Assembly (NCBI GenBank): GCA_024639415.1
Contig: JAHEIK010000018.1
Coordinates: 1-5,680 of the forward strand
Length of the DNA: 5,680 nucleotides
Source of the DNA: Planctomycetota bacterium
Lineage (GTDB): Bacteria; Planctomycetota; PLA2; JAEUHO01
Reading direction: 5' to 3'
The notes below the pieces were generated by a model. That model ran no database searches. It was not told where the DNA came from and was given only the letters and a program-made list of their open reading frames with translations. The position numbers were made by a program, and so were the translations under genes. This document shows positions 1 to 5,572 of this stretch, one piece after another. Within the stretch, counting starts at the first letter, position 1. Every line of letters starts with the position of its first letter.

Positions 1-34
1 TAGGCGCGGCTCTCCGGATGCTCGGCGGCGCTTT

Positions 35-80
35 GCCATCCGCTCCTCGCGTGGGCAGACCACGCCACGTCGCGGATGGC
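35..80. repeat. Inverted repeat with nested hairpin
   Basis: The arms gccatccgc (35-43) and gcggatggc (72-80) are perfect 9-base reverse complements. Inside the loop is a second small stem, cgtgg (50-54) and ccacg (60-64), with a 5-base loop. Together they could form a branched structure in RNA or single-stranded DNA. The function is unknown; it may be the remains of a palindromic interspersed repeat. Confidence 0.5.
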
Positions 81-152
81 TTTGCGGCGCCTTCGCCCCA
101 GAGACCCGCGCGGCCGTGGATGCTCGGCGGCCCGTGCGCCCAAGAGCCGCGG

Positions 153-178
153 ACACGCCCCGCCACCACGTGGCGTGT
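153..178. repeat. Inverted repeat with 7-bp arms
   Basis: acacgcc (153-159) and ggcgtgt (172-178) are reverse complements around a 12-base loop. An alternative smaller pairing, cgcca (161-165) with tggcg (171-175), competes with it. It lies directly left of the stronger hairpin at 181-201. No U-tract follows, so it does not look like an intrinsic terminator. Confidence 0.4.
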
Positions 179-201
179 AGGGGCGGCATACATTGCCGCC
201 C
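177..201. repeat. REP-like palindromic hairpin (GTAGGGGCGGC type)
   Basis: gggcggca (181-188) and tgccgccc (194-201) form a perfect 8-bp GC-rich stem with the 5-base loop tacat. The left side is preceded by gta, giving a GTAGGGGCGGC-loop-GCCGCCC layout. From memory, palindromes opening with GTAGGGGCG are abundant intergenic REP-like elements in several bacterial phyla; assigning this copy to them is inference. No U-tract follows, so it is a poor intrinsic terminator. Its right flank is the direct repeat gcccaagagccgc. Confidence 0.55.
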
Positions 202-284
202 AAGAGCCGCCCGGAGACCCGGCCCGCAACTAGCGCCGTAGGCCCTCCGGGGTACCGTTCCCACCCAGGCCGGAATCCGGCGGC

Positions 285-289
285 GGAGG
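285..289 (+). promoter_or_regulatory. Ribosome binding site of ppdK
   Basis: GGAGG begins a purine-rich run (GGAGGGGG, 285-292) upstream of the ATG at 302. The spacer from the GGAGG core is 12 bases, somewhat long, but pairing with the G-run further right shortens it. This supports the ATG at 302, and no other in-frame ATG, GTG or TTG occurs before Met39. A small hairpin (269-273/277-281, loop aat) sits just upstream. Confidence 0.6.
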
Positions 290-301
290 GGGTGCCATCC
301 C

Positions 302-3013
302 ATGACCACGACGCGCAACCGTGGCCCGAAGAGCAACCGCAAGCGCGCCCCCGGCGGGCGCAAGAACCGCACGATCTGGCACTTCGGGCCGGGTCACGCC
401 GACGGCGAGACGTCCATGAAGGACCTGCTCGGCGGCAAGGGTGCGAACCTCGCGGAGATGTGTCGCATCGGCCTGCCCGTGCCCGGCGGCTTCACGATAG
501 CCACGAGCGTCTGCAGCCGCTTCGCCAAGAGCGGACACGCCCTGCCGGCGGACGTCGTCGCCGATGTGCGCAAGGCCATCCGCCGGCTCGAGAAGGAGAC
601 CGGCAAGGGCTTCGGCGACCCCAAGCGCCCGCTCCTCGTCTCCGTGCGCAGCGGCGCGGCCCTCTCGATGCCCGGCATGATGGACACGGTCCTCAACCTG
701 GGCCTCAACGACGACGCCATGGAAGGCCTCGCCGCGCAGACGGGCAACCGACGCTTCGCACTGGACGCGCGCAGGCGCTTCATCCAGATGTTCGCGAACG
801 TCGTCGAGGGCCTGGACCTCTCGCGCTTCGAGCGCGTGCTCGAGCAGGCGCAGGAGAATGCGGGCGTCGAGACCGACAGCGAACTCGACGCGGCGGCACT
901 CGAAGACGTCGTCGCACGCTACCTCAAGCTGTTCAAGCGTCTCGCGGGCCGCCCGTTCCCGGACGATCCCGAAGAGCAGCTCCTGCGCTCGATCTGCGCC
1001 GTGTTCGGTTCCTGGCAAGGCGCCCGTGCCGTCGAGTACCGCCGCATCCACAAGATCGAGGGGCTGCTCGGCACCGCGGTCAACGTGCAGACGATGGTGT
1101 TCGGCAACCTCGGACCGACCTCAGGCACGGGAGTCTGTTTCACGCGCGACCCCTCCACGGGCGAGAACGTCTTCTACGGCGAGTACCTGATGAACGCGCA
1201 GGGTGAAGACGTCGTCGCGGGCATCCGCACGCCGCAGGACCTGGCCGGCCTCGTCGAGGTCCAGCCCAAGGCCTATCGCCAGCTCGAGCGCGTACGCCGA
1301 CTGCTCGAGAAGCACTACCGCGACATGCAGGACATCGAGTTCACCATCGAAGATGGCACGCTCTACATCCTGCAGACGCGCACGGGCAAGCGCACGGCGC
1401 GCTCCGCCGTCCGCACGGCCGTCGAGATGGCCAAGCAGCGCCTGATCACCCGTGACGAGGCCGTCGCGCGCGTCCAGCCCGAGGATCTCGACCGTCTCCT
1501 GCACCCGCAGTTCGATCCGCAGGCCGAGCGGAACGTGATCGCGCGCGGCCTGCCGGCCAGCCCCGGTGCCGTGTGCGGCCAGGTCGTCTTCACGGCCGAC
1601 GAGGCCAAGGTCAAGGCCGCCAGCGGCGACCCCGTCATCCTCGTGCGCAACGAGACGAGTCCCGAGGACGTGGGCGGCATGCACGCCGCCGAGGGCATCC
1701 TCACGGCGACTGGAGGCATGACGTCGCATGCGGCCGTCGTGGCCCGCGGCATGGGCAAGTGCTGCGTGGCAGGTGCCGGCGAGGTGCGCATCGACGAGAG
1801 TGACGGATTCTTCCGCGTCGGCGACACCGTCGTCTGGAAGGACGACGTCATCTCGCTCGACGGTACGAGCGGTGAAGTGATGGTCGGCTCCGTCACGACG
1901 ATGCCGGCCGATCCGGGACCGGAGTTCGCAACCCTGCTGTCGTGGGCAGACACCGCCTGCCGCAAGGGCGGACGGGGGCTGAGGGTGCGGGCCAACGCCG
2001 ACGCACCGTCCGACGCTGCCACCGCGCGGGCCTTCGGTGCGGTAGGCATCGGCCTCTGCCGGACCGAGCACATGTTCTTCGGCGAGAAGCGCATCATCGC
2101 GATGCGCGAGATGATCCTCGCCGACACCCTCGGCGCACGGCGCAAGGCACTGCGCAAGCTCCTCCCGTTCCAGCGCCGGGACTTCGCCGGCATCCTCAAG
2201 GCGATGGATGGCCTCCCCGTCACGATCCGTCTGCTCGACCCGCCCCTGCACGAGTTCCTGCCCCACGAAGAGGACGGCATCGCCGCCGTCGCCGACGCAC
2301 TGGACGTCGACGAGCAGGAGATCCGCGAGCGCTCTCGCCGGCTCGAAGAGATGAACCCCATGCTCGGCCACCGCGGCTGCCGCCTGGGCATCACCTATCC
2401 CGAGATCTACGAGATGCAGGTGCGCGCCATCTACGAGGCGGCGGCACAGAACAAGAAGAAGGGCCTGCGGCCGCGCCCCGAGGTCATGATCCCGCTGGTG
2501 GGCTCCGTCAAGGAGTACACGCTGCTACGTGACCGTCTCAAGCGCGTCGCCCGGGACGTGCTGAAGAAGAAGGAGGTCACCCTCCCCGTCATCTTCGGCA
2601 CCATGATCGAGATCCCGCGGGCGGCGCTGCGTGCCGCCGAGATCGGAGCCGAAGCGGAGTTCTTCTCCTTCGGCACGAACGACCTGACGCAGCTGACCTT
2701 CGGCTACAGCCGCGACGACGTCGGCAGCTTCCTGCCGGGCTACGTCGAGCAGAAGGTGCTGGACGCAGATCCGTTCGCGACGCTGGATCAGTCCGGCGTC
2801 GGCGAGCTGGTACAGATGGCAGCGGAGCGCGGCCGCTCGGCGCGCCCCAAGCTCAAGGTGGGCATCTGCGGGGAGCACGGCGGCGACCCGGCGAGCATCG
2901 GCTTCTGCCATGAGGTCGGGCTGGACTACGTCTCCTGCTCGCCGTTCCGGGTACCGATCGCGCGCTTGGCCGCGGCCCATGCTGTGTTGGGCTCCGTCGA
3001 GCGGGACGTGTAG
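302..3013 (+). CDS. ppdK: Pyruvate, phosphate dikinase
   Basis: This enzyme interconverts pyruvate, ATP and phosphate with phosphoenolpyruvate, AMP and pyrophosphate in the cytoplasm, serving gluconeogenesis or PPi-linked glycolysis. The 903-residue protein has the complete family order. An ATP-grasp nucleotide-binding part spans about 25-360 (SVRSGAALSMPGMMDTVLNL from 114; GTGVCFTRDPSTGEN from 275; LQTRTGKRT from 357). The phosphohistidine swivelling domain spans about 415-530, with GGMTSHAAVVARG and catalytic His476. The C-terminal PEP/pyruvate barrel spans about 545-900 (CRTEH with Arg587, Arg643, Glu770, FGTNDLTQ with Asn793-Asp794, and GICGEHGGDP with Cys856). These residues sit about 21-26 positions later than their counterparts in the Clostridium symbiosum enzyme, as I recall its numbering. 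Thr474, two residues before the histidine, matches the threonine that PDRP-type regulators phosphorylate in homologues; no such regulator is in the window. Oddities are a basic N-terminal extension of about 24 residues and a stop codon lying within a repeat-like motif. The gene is monocistronic here and convergent with moxR. Confidence 0.97.
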   Translation: MTTTRNRGPKSNRKRAPGGRKNRTIWHFGPGHADGETSMKDLLGGKGANLAEMCRIGLPVPGGFTIATSVCSRFAKSGHALPADVVADVRKAIRRLEKETGKGFGDPKRPLLVSVRSGAALSMPGMMDTVLNLGLNDDAMEGLAAQTGNRRFALDARRRFIQMFANVVEGLDLSRFERVLEQAQENAGVETDSELDAAALEDVVARYLKLFKRLAGRPFPDDPEEQLLRSICAVFGSWQGARAVEYRRIHKIEGLLGTAVNVQTMVFGNLGPTSGTGVCFTRDPSTGENVFYGEYLMNAQGEDVVAGIRTPQDLAGLVEVQPKAYRQLERVRRLLEKHYRDMQDIEFTIEDGTLYILQTRTGKRTARSAVRTAVEMAKQRLITRDEAVARVQPEDLDRLLHPQFDPQAERNVIARGLPASPGAVCGQVVFTADEAKVKAASGDPVILVRNETSPEDVGGMHAAEGILTATGGMTSHAAVVARGMGKCCVAGAGEVRIDESDGFFRVGDTVVWKDDVISLDGTSGEVMVGSVTTMPADPGPEFATLLSWADTACRKGGRGLRVRANADAPSDAATARAFGAVGIGLCRTEHMFFGEKRIIAMREMILADTLGARRKALRKLLPFQRRDFAGILKAMDGLPVTIRLLDPPLHEFLPHEEDGIAAVADALDVDEQEIRERSRRLEEMNPMLGHRGCRLGITYPEIYEMQVRAIYEAAAQNKKKGLRPRPEVMIPLVGSVKEYTLLRDRLKRVARDVLKKKEVTLPVIFGTMIEIPRAALRAAEIGAEAEFFSFGTNDLTQLTFGYSRDDVGSFLPGYVEQKVLDADPFATLDQSGVGELVQMAAERGRSARPKLKVGICGEHGGDPASIGFCHEVGLDYVSCSPFRVPIARLAAAHAVLGSVERDV

Positions 3014-3021
3014 GGGCGCCC
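3007..3021 (+). repeat. Partial REP-like motif spanning the ppdK stop codon
   Basis: cgtgtaggggcg (3007-3018) is identical over 12 bases to 174-185, the left part of the hairpin upstream of the gene. Here it runs straight into ccc, giving a short GGGCGCCC palindrome (3014-3021), and the TAG stop of ppdK is inside the shared stretch. It may be a collapsed or seed copy of the same repeat family. Chance similarity in GC-rich DNA is possible. Confidence 0.35.
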
Positions 3022-3024
3022 AAC

Positions 3025-3129
3025 CCCGTGAACGTGAACGTCTGCGTTCCCGTCACCGGCGTGCCCGTCATGCGGGAGCCGTGCCCGATCCGTCGCGGGA
3101 ACGCAAACGTGTACGTTCACGTTCACGGG
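3025..3129. repeat. Large imperfect inverted repeat between convergent genes
   Basis: The left arm cccgtgaacgtgaacgt (3025-3041) is a perfect 17-base reverse complement of 3113-3129. After a bulge (1 base on the left, 7 bases at 3106-3112 on the right), tgcgttcccg (3043-3052) pairs perfectly with cgggaacgca (3096-3105). That gives 27 paired positions around a 43-base loop, which itself holds a small hairpin (cccg 3064-3067 with cggg 3073-3076). The left arm has CGT every six bases (3027, 3033, 3039, 3045, 3051), and the right arm mirrors this. It lies exactly between ppdK and moxR, so it could stop or stabilise both transcripts. Neither side has a U-tract, so it is not a standard intrinsic terminator. 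Confidence 0.75.
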
Positions 3130-3136
3130 TATGTGC

Positions 3137-4111
3137 CTAGATCGGGACTTCCAGTGACTCCGCCACGTCCTTGATGATGCGCTCGCGGTCGTCGGAGCCG
3201 TCGTCCGACGAGAAGCTGCCGCCGAGCACACGGTGCGCCAGCACCGGCACGGCCAGCGTCTTGACGTCGTCCGGCAGCACGTAGTCCCGTCCGTGGAGCA
3301 GCGCGTGGGCCTGGGCCGCACGCGTCAAGGCGATGCTCGCACGTGGGCTCCCCCCCACGACCAGGTGCTTGCTCGCCCGCGTCTCGCGCACGAGCGCGAG
3401 GGCGTAGTCGAGCACCGCATCGTCGAGCCGCACGGCACGCACGGCAGCCTGCAGGCGCGCGACGTCATCGCCATGGATCACAGGCGCCAGGGCCTCCAGA
3501 GGATGGCGGGTCTGCTGCGCGCGGATCACTGCCTTCTCGTCTTCGGCCGACGGATAGCCGATGCGAATGCGCAGCATGAAGCGGTCGAGCTGGCTCTCGG
3601 GCAGCGGGTAGGTGCCCTCGAACTCGTACGGGTTCTGCGTTGCGATCACGAAGAAGGGATCGGGCAGATCGTGCGAGACGCGGTCCACCGTCACCTGGGC
3701 GTCGTTCATGGCCTCGAGCAGTGCCGACTGCGTCCGCGGTGTGGCCCGGTTGATCTCGTCAGCGAGCAGCACGCTCGTGAAGATCGGCCCACGCTTGAAC
3801 TCGAAGGCCCCCGTACCCTGGTCGTAGATCCCGACGCCGAGGATGTCGCTCGGCAGCAGATCGGGCGTGAACTGCACACGGCGGAAGTCCACGTCGATCG
3901 AGCGCGCCAGGCTCTTCGCCAAAACGGTCTTGCCGACACCGGGCACGTCCTCGAGCAGCACGTGCCCGCCCGCGAGCAGGCCCGTCACGACGTAGCGGAT
4001 GACCTCGGGCCGGCCGAGGAACACCGAGCCGATGTTGCGCTGCAGGCGCTGGATCAGCACCGGGATGTCCGCCGTAGGCGGCGTCTGCGAACTGTCCTGG
4101 GCGCTGCTCAT
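3137..4111 (-). CDS. MoxR-family AAA+ ATPase
   Basis: MoxR proteins are cytoplasmic AAA+ ATPases thought to act as chaperones that activate or assemble partner proteins, often together with VWA-domain or DUF58 proteins. The 324-residue protein is full length for the family. Walker A is EDVPGVGKT with Lys61 and Thr62. Walker B is SVLLADEINRA with Asp118 and Glu119. Sensor 1 is FFVIATQNP with Asn160, followed by the family motif GTYPLPESQLDRF (167-178). The sensor-2 region is GGSPRASIAL with Arg257, and a small helical lid follows to the C-terminus. The ATG at 4109-4111 has a GGAGG just upstream. yebC lies 58 bases upstream on the same strand, so the two may share a transcript. Downstream is only the convergent ppdK, so the usual moxR-DUF58-transglutaminase cluster is absent. 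The substrate cannot be told from the sequence. Confidence 0.94.
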   Translation of the reverse strand: MSSAQDSSQTPPTADIPVLIQRLQRNIGSVFLGRPEVIRYVVTGLLAGGHVLLEDVPGVGKTVLAKSLARSIDVDFRRVQFTPDLLPSDILGVGIYDQGTGAFEFKRGPIFTSVLLADEINRATPRTQSALLEAMNDAQVTVDRVSHDLPDPFFVIATQNPYEFEGTYPLPESQLDRFMLRIRIGYPSAEDEKAVIRAQQTRHPLEALAPVIHGDDVARLQAAVRAVRLDDAVLDYALALVRETRASKHLVVGGSPRASIALTRAAQAHALLHGRDYVLPDDVKTLAVPVLAHRVLGGSFSSDDGSDDRERIIKDVAESLEVPI

Positions 4112-4115
4112 ACCG

Positions 4116-4120
4116 CCTCC
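4116..4120 (-). promoter_or_regulatory. Ribosome binding site of moxR
   Basis: On the minus strand the sequence reads GGGGAGGCGGT followed by ATG. The GGAGG core is 4 bases from the start codon, which is short but usable. This supports the ATG at 4109-4111 as the start. Confidence 0.55.
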
Positions 4121-4126
4121 CCGACC

Positions 4127-4147
4127 TCAAGGGTGTCGATCAAGGGT
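4127..4147 (-). repeat. Tandem ACCCTTGA octamers upstream of moxR
   Basis: tcaagggt occurs at 4127-4134 and again at 4140-4147 on the plus strand; on the minus strand it reads ACCCTTGA twice with a 13-base period. The pair sits in the 58-base gap between the yebC stop and the moxR start. It could be a binding site for a regulator or chance; nothing else supports a function. Confidence 0.3.
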
Positions 4148-4169
4148 AACGCCGGGCGCGGGCGCCGGT

Positions 4170-4937
4170 TCACTCGGCTGCGAGCTTGGCTGCCACCTCG
4201 GGGCTCACGTCGAGGTTGGTGGTCACCGCCTGCACGTCGTCGTTGTCCTCGAACAGGCTCTGGAGCTTCATCACCTTGCGGGCCGTCGCTTCGTCGGCCT
4301 CGATCAACGTCGTGGGCACCATGGTCAGGTCGGCACGCCGCGGGGTGAGCCCCGCGGCCGCGATCGCCTTGCGCACCGGCTCGAACGAAGGGACGTCACA
4401 CGTCACCAGGAAGAAGGGCTCGTCGCCCGCCTCCGCCTCGAGCGAGACGTCTTCCGCGCCGGCTTCCACGGCGACCTCGAACAGCTGATCCTCGTTCGTC
4501 TGGTCGGCGAGAATCTCGATCTCACCCTTGCGCTCGAAGAGGTAGGAGACAGATCCGCTCTGTCCCATCGAGCCGCCATTCTTGTTGAAGATGATGTTGA
4601 GGTCGGTGTTGGTGCGGTTGCGGTTGTCCGTCAGCACCTCGATGAGAATCGCCACGCCGTTCGGGCCGTAGCCCTCGTACGTGAGCTCGGTGTAGTCACC
4701 GACCGCGCCCACGCCGCTCGCCTTGTCGATGGCGCGCTTGATCGTGTCTTTCGGCATGTTCGCGGCGCGCGCCTTGTCGATGATCAGCGAGAGGCGCGGG
4801 TTGTCTTCGGGCTTGGGACCGCCGACGCGCACGGCCGCCATGATGAGACGCGAGATCTTGGAGAAGGTCTTGCCGCGCTTGGCGTCGACGCGACCCTTCT
4901 TGTGCATGATGTTCGCGAAATGGCTATGGCCTGCCAC
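4170..4937 (-). CDS. yebC: YebC/PmpR (TACO1) family protein
   Basis: The family was long annotated as transcriptional regulators. More recent work links YebC and mitochondrial TACO1 to translation, helping ribosomes through difficult stretches such as proline runs. The 255-residue protein is close to the usual 240-250. Its N-terminus AGHSHFANIMHKKGR followed by DAKRGKTFSKISR is the family signature (canonical AGHSKWANIKHRK and DAKRGKIF). Further matches are NPRLSLIIDKARAANMP (46-62), TYEGYGPNGVAILIEVLTDN (86-105), RTNTDLNIIFNKNGGSMG (108-125) and VSYLFERKG (130-138), plus the acidic C-terminal domain with MVPTT. The start is GTG at 4935-4937, giving the conserved (M)AGHS, with a good Shine-Dalgarno sequence. 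It lies between rpsI and moxR on the same strand. The usual ruvC neighbour is not seen downstream. The family call is secure; the molecular role is inferred from the family. Confidence 0.96.
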   Translation of the reverse strand: MAGHSHFANIMHKKGRVDAKRGKTFSKISRLIMAAVRVGGPKPEDNPRLSLIIDKARAANMPKDTIKRAIDKASGVGAVGDYTELTYEGYGPNGVAILIEVLTDNRNRTNTDLNIIFNKNGGSMGQSGSVSYLFERKGEIEILADQTNEDQLFEVAVEAGAEDVSLEAEAGDEPFFLVTCDVPSFEPVRKAIAAAGLTPRRADLTMVPTTLIEADEATARKVMKLQSLFEDNDDVQAVTTNLDVSPEVAAKLAAE

Positions 4938-4945
4938 GGAATGGA

Positions 4946-4950
4946 TCTCC
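4946..4950 (-). promoter_or_regulatory. Ribosome binding site that fixes the GTG start of yebC
   Basis: On the minus strand GGAGA precedes the GTG at 4935-4937 with an 8-base spacer, which is near optimal. No ATG in this frame restores the conserved AGHS N-terminus, so protein conservation and ribosome binding site agree on the GTG start. Confidence 0.65.
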
Positions 4951-4980
4951 AGCAGTGATCTGTGCAGCGAGCGTACACGA

Positions 4981-5012
4981 CGACGCCCCGGGAGGGGTCC
5001 CCCGAGGCGTCG
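4981..5012 (-). terminator. Strong GC-rich hairpin between rpsI and yebC
   Basis: cgacgcc (4981-4987) pairs perfectly with ggcgtcg (5006-5012). After one mismatch, cggg (4989-4992) pairs with cccg (5001-5004), leaving an 8-base loop. Its place downstream of rpsI and upstream of yebC fits a terminator or attenuator of the ribosomal-protein transcript. No U-tract follows on the minus strand, so it is not a textbook intrinsic terminator. On the plus strand a T5 run begins 16 bases after the stem, too far to count. It could also be a processing or stabilising stem. Confidence 0.5.
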
Positions 5013-5171
5013 GAACGAATCTCAGGGCTTTTTCGTCGCGAGGATGGCTAGGCCGATGCGAGCCGTGAGGACGACGAGGAAGCGCGCCGAGGCGTGCGTC
5101 CGCACGTTGAGGATGCGGTTCCGAGTCGGACCACGGCGCAGCGAAGGCATCGCCAGCCGCAGCAGGAAAAG

Positions 5172-5570
5172 TCAACGCTTGGAGAACTGGAAGCGTGCGC
5201 GGGCGCCGCGCTGACCGTACTTCTTGCGCTCGCTGACGCGCGCGTCACGCGTCATGAAGTTCGCATCGCGCAGGGCGGGCTCGAGGTGCTCGGCCGCCTT
5301 GACGAGCGCGCGAGCCAAGCCGTGACGGACGGCATCGGCCTGGCCCTGCGGACCGCCACCCTTGACCGAAACGAAGACGTCGTAACGCTTCTCGGTCTCG
5401 GTGAGCACGAGGGGCTGGCGCGCTGCGATCTGCTGCGCAGGAGTCGTGAAGTACTCCTTCCAGTCCTTCTTGTTGATCTGCATCACGCCTTCGCCATCGC
5501 AGATGCGGACGCGCGCGACGGCCGTCTTGCGGCGACCGGTACCCCAGGTGTAGCTACGCTGACCAACCAT
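5172..5570 (-). CDS. rpsI: 30S ribosomal protein S9
   Basis: S9 is a small-subunit ribosomal protein of the 30S head whose C-terminal tail reaches toward the P-site tRNA. The 132-residue protein is within the normal size of about 130. It starts with WGTGRRKTAVARVRI (9-23), carries the central signature GGGPQGQADAVRHGLARAL (71-89), and ends with ERKKYGQRGARARFQFSKR (114-132), including the SKR tail typical of S9. The segment after the first strand (CDGEGVMQINKKDWKEYF) departs somewhat from the common PGSGKITING pattern but keeps the YF. The ATG follows the rplM stop after 2 bases, so it is translated from the L13-S9 transcript. This gene pair is conserved and usually co-regulated with ribosome synthesis. 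Confidence 0.98.
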   Translation of the reverse strand: MVGQRSYTWGTGRRKTAVARVRICDGEGVMQINKKDWKEYFTTPAQQIAARQPLVLTETEKRYDVFVSVKGGGPQGQADAVRHGLARALVKAAEHLEPALRDANFMTRDARVSERKKYGQRGARARFQFSKR

Positions 5571-5572
5571 GT

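Larger units (their letters stand above)
138..210 (+). repeat. Pair of 13-bp direct repeats (138-150 and 198-210)
   Basis: gcccaagagccgc occurs identically at 138-150 and 198-210, 60 bases apart. The second copy overlaps the right arm of the hairpin at 181-201. The shared 3' flank suggests two copies of one repeat family, with the first copy having lost most of its left arm. Only the identity and spacing are directly visible. Confidence 0.55.
1..301. other. Non-coding repeat- and hairpin-rich region upstream of ppdK
   Basis: No convincing gene lies here. The longest open frame (ATG at 18, TAG at 231-233) encodes a low-complexity, Pro/Arg/Ala-rich peptide with no recognisable domain, and its internal similarity comes from DNA repeats. 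The stretch instead holds several inverted repeats (35-43/72-80, 153-159/172-178, 181-188/194-201, 269-273/277-281) and short direct repeats (ggatgctcggcggc at 16-29 and 118-131; gcccaagagccgc at 138-150 and 198-210). The octamer agagccgc of the second repeat also occurs inverted at 6-13. I see no clear -35/-10 pair, although the ppdK promoter should lie here or further left. The region probably combines the ppdK leader with degenerate interspersed repeats. Confidence 0.6.
4938..5171. other. Non-coding spacer between rpsI and yebC
   Basis: This 234-base gap is much longer than the other minus-strand gaps (2 and 58 bases). It holds the yebC ribosome binding site, a strong hairpin at 4981-5012, and a T5 run on the plus strand at 5029-5033. 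The remaining stretch, about 5034-5171, has no convincing gene, RNA or repeat. A separate yebC promoter may lie here, but I cannot point to clear -35 and -10 boxes. Confidence 0.5.

Noticed and set aside
18..233. Possible 71-codon small gene before ppdK
   Set aside because: Its composition is Pro/Arg/Ala-rich without any domain, its internal similarity is caused by DNA direct repeats, it spans several stem-loops, and no clear ribosome binding site precedes the ATG.
1121..2371. Long open frame on the minus strand opposite ppdK
   Set aside because: High-GC coding sequence commonly leaves the antisense frames open. The plus strand encodes the well-conserved PPDK here, and the antisense protein resembles nothing recognisable.
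3025..3129. CRISPR-like or mobile-element terminal repeats
   Set aside because: There is only one pair of arms in inverted orientation, no regular spacers, no transposase between the arms, and a loop of only 43 bases.
3233..4348. Long plus-strand open frame opposite moxR
   Set aside because: It is an antisense shadow of moxR and the end of yebC, with His/Arg-rich low-complexity translation and no domain.
5029..5033. T5 run as part of a plus-strand intrinsic terminator
   Set aside because: The nearest stem ends at 5012, 16 bases away, and no plus-strand gene precedes it.
5117..5133. tRNA-like end (ggttccgagtcggacca)
   Set aside because: It resembles a T-loop plus CCA, but the T-stem does not pair around a 7-base loop, and no matching acceptor, D or anticodon stems are found upstream.
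4924..5175. TTG-started 83-codon minus-strand frame overlapping the rpsI stop
   Set aside because: The overlap with the rpsI stop looked like translational coupling, but the product is Pro/Arg/Ala-rich, unrecognised, runs through the hairpin and overlaps the yebC start.
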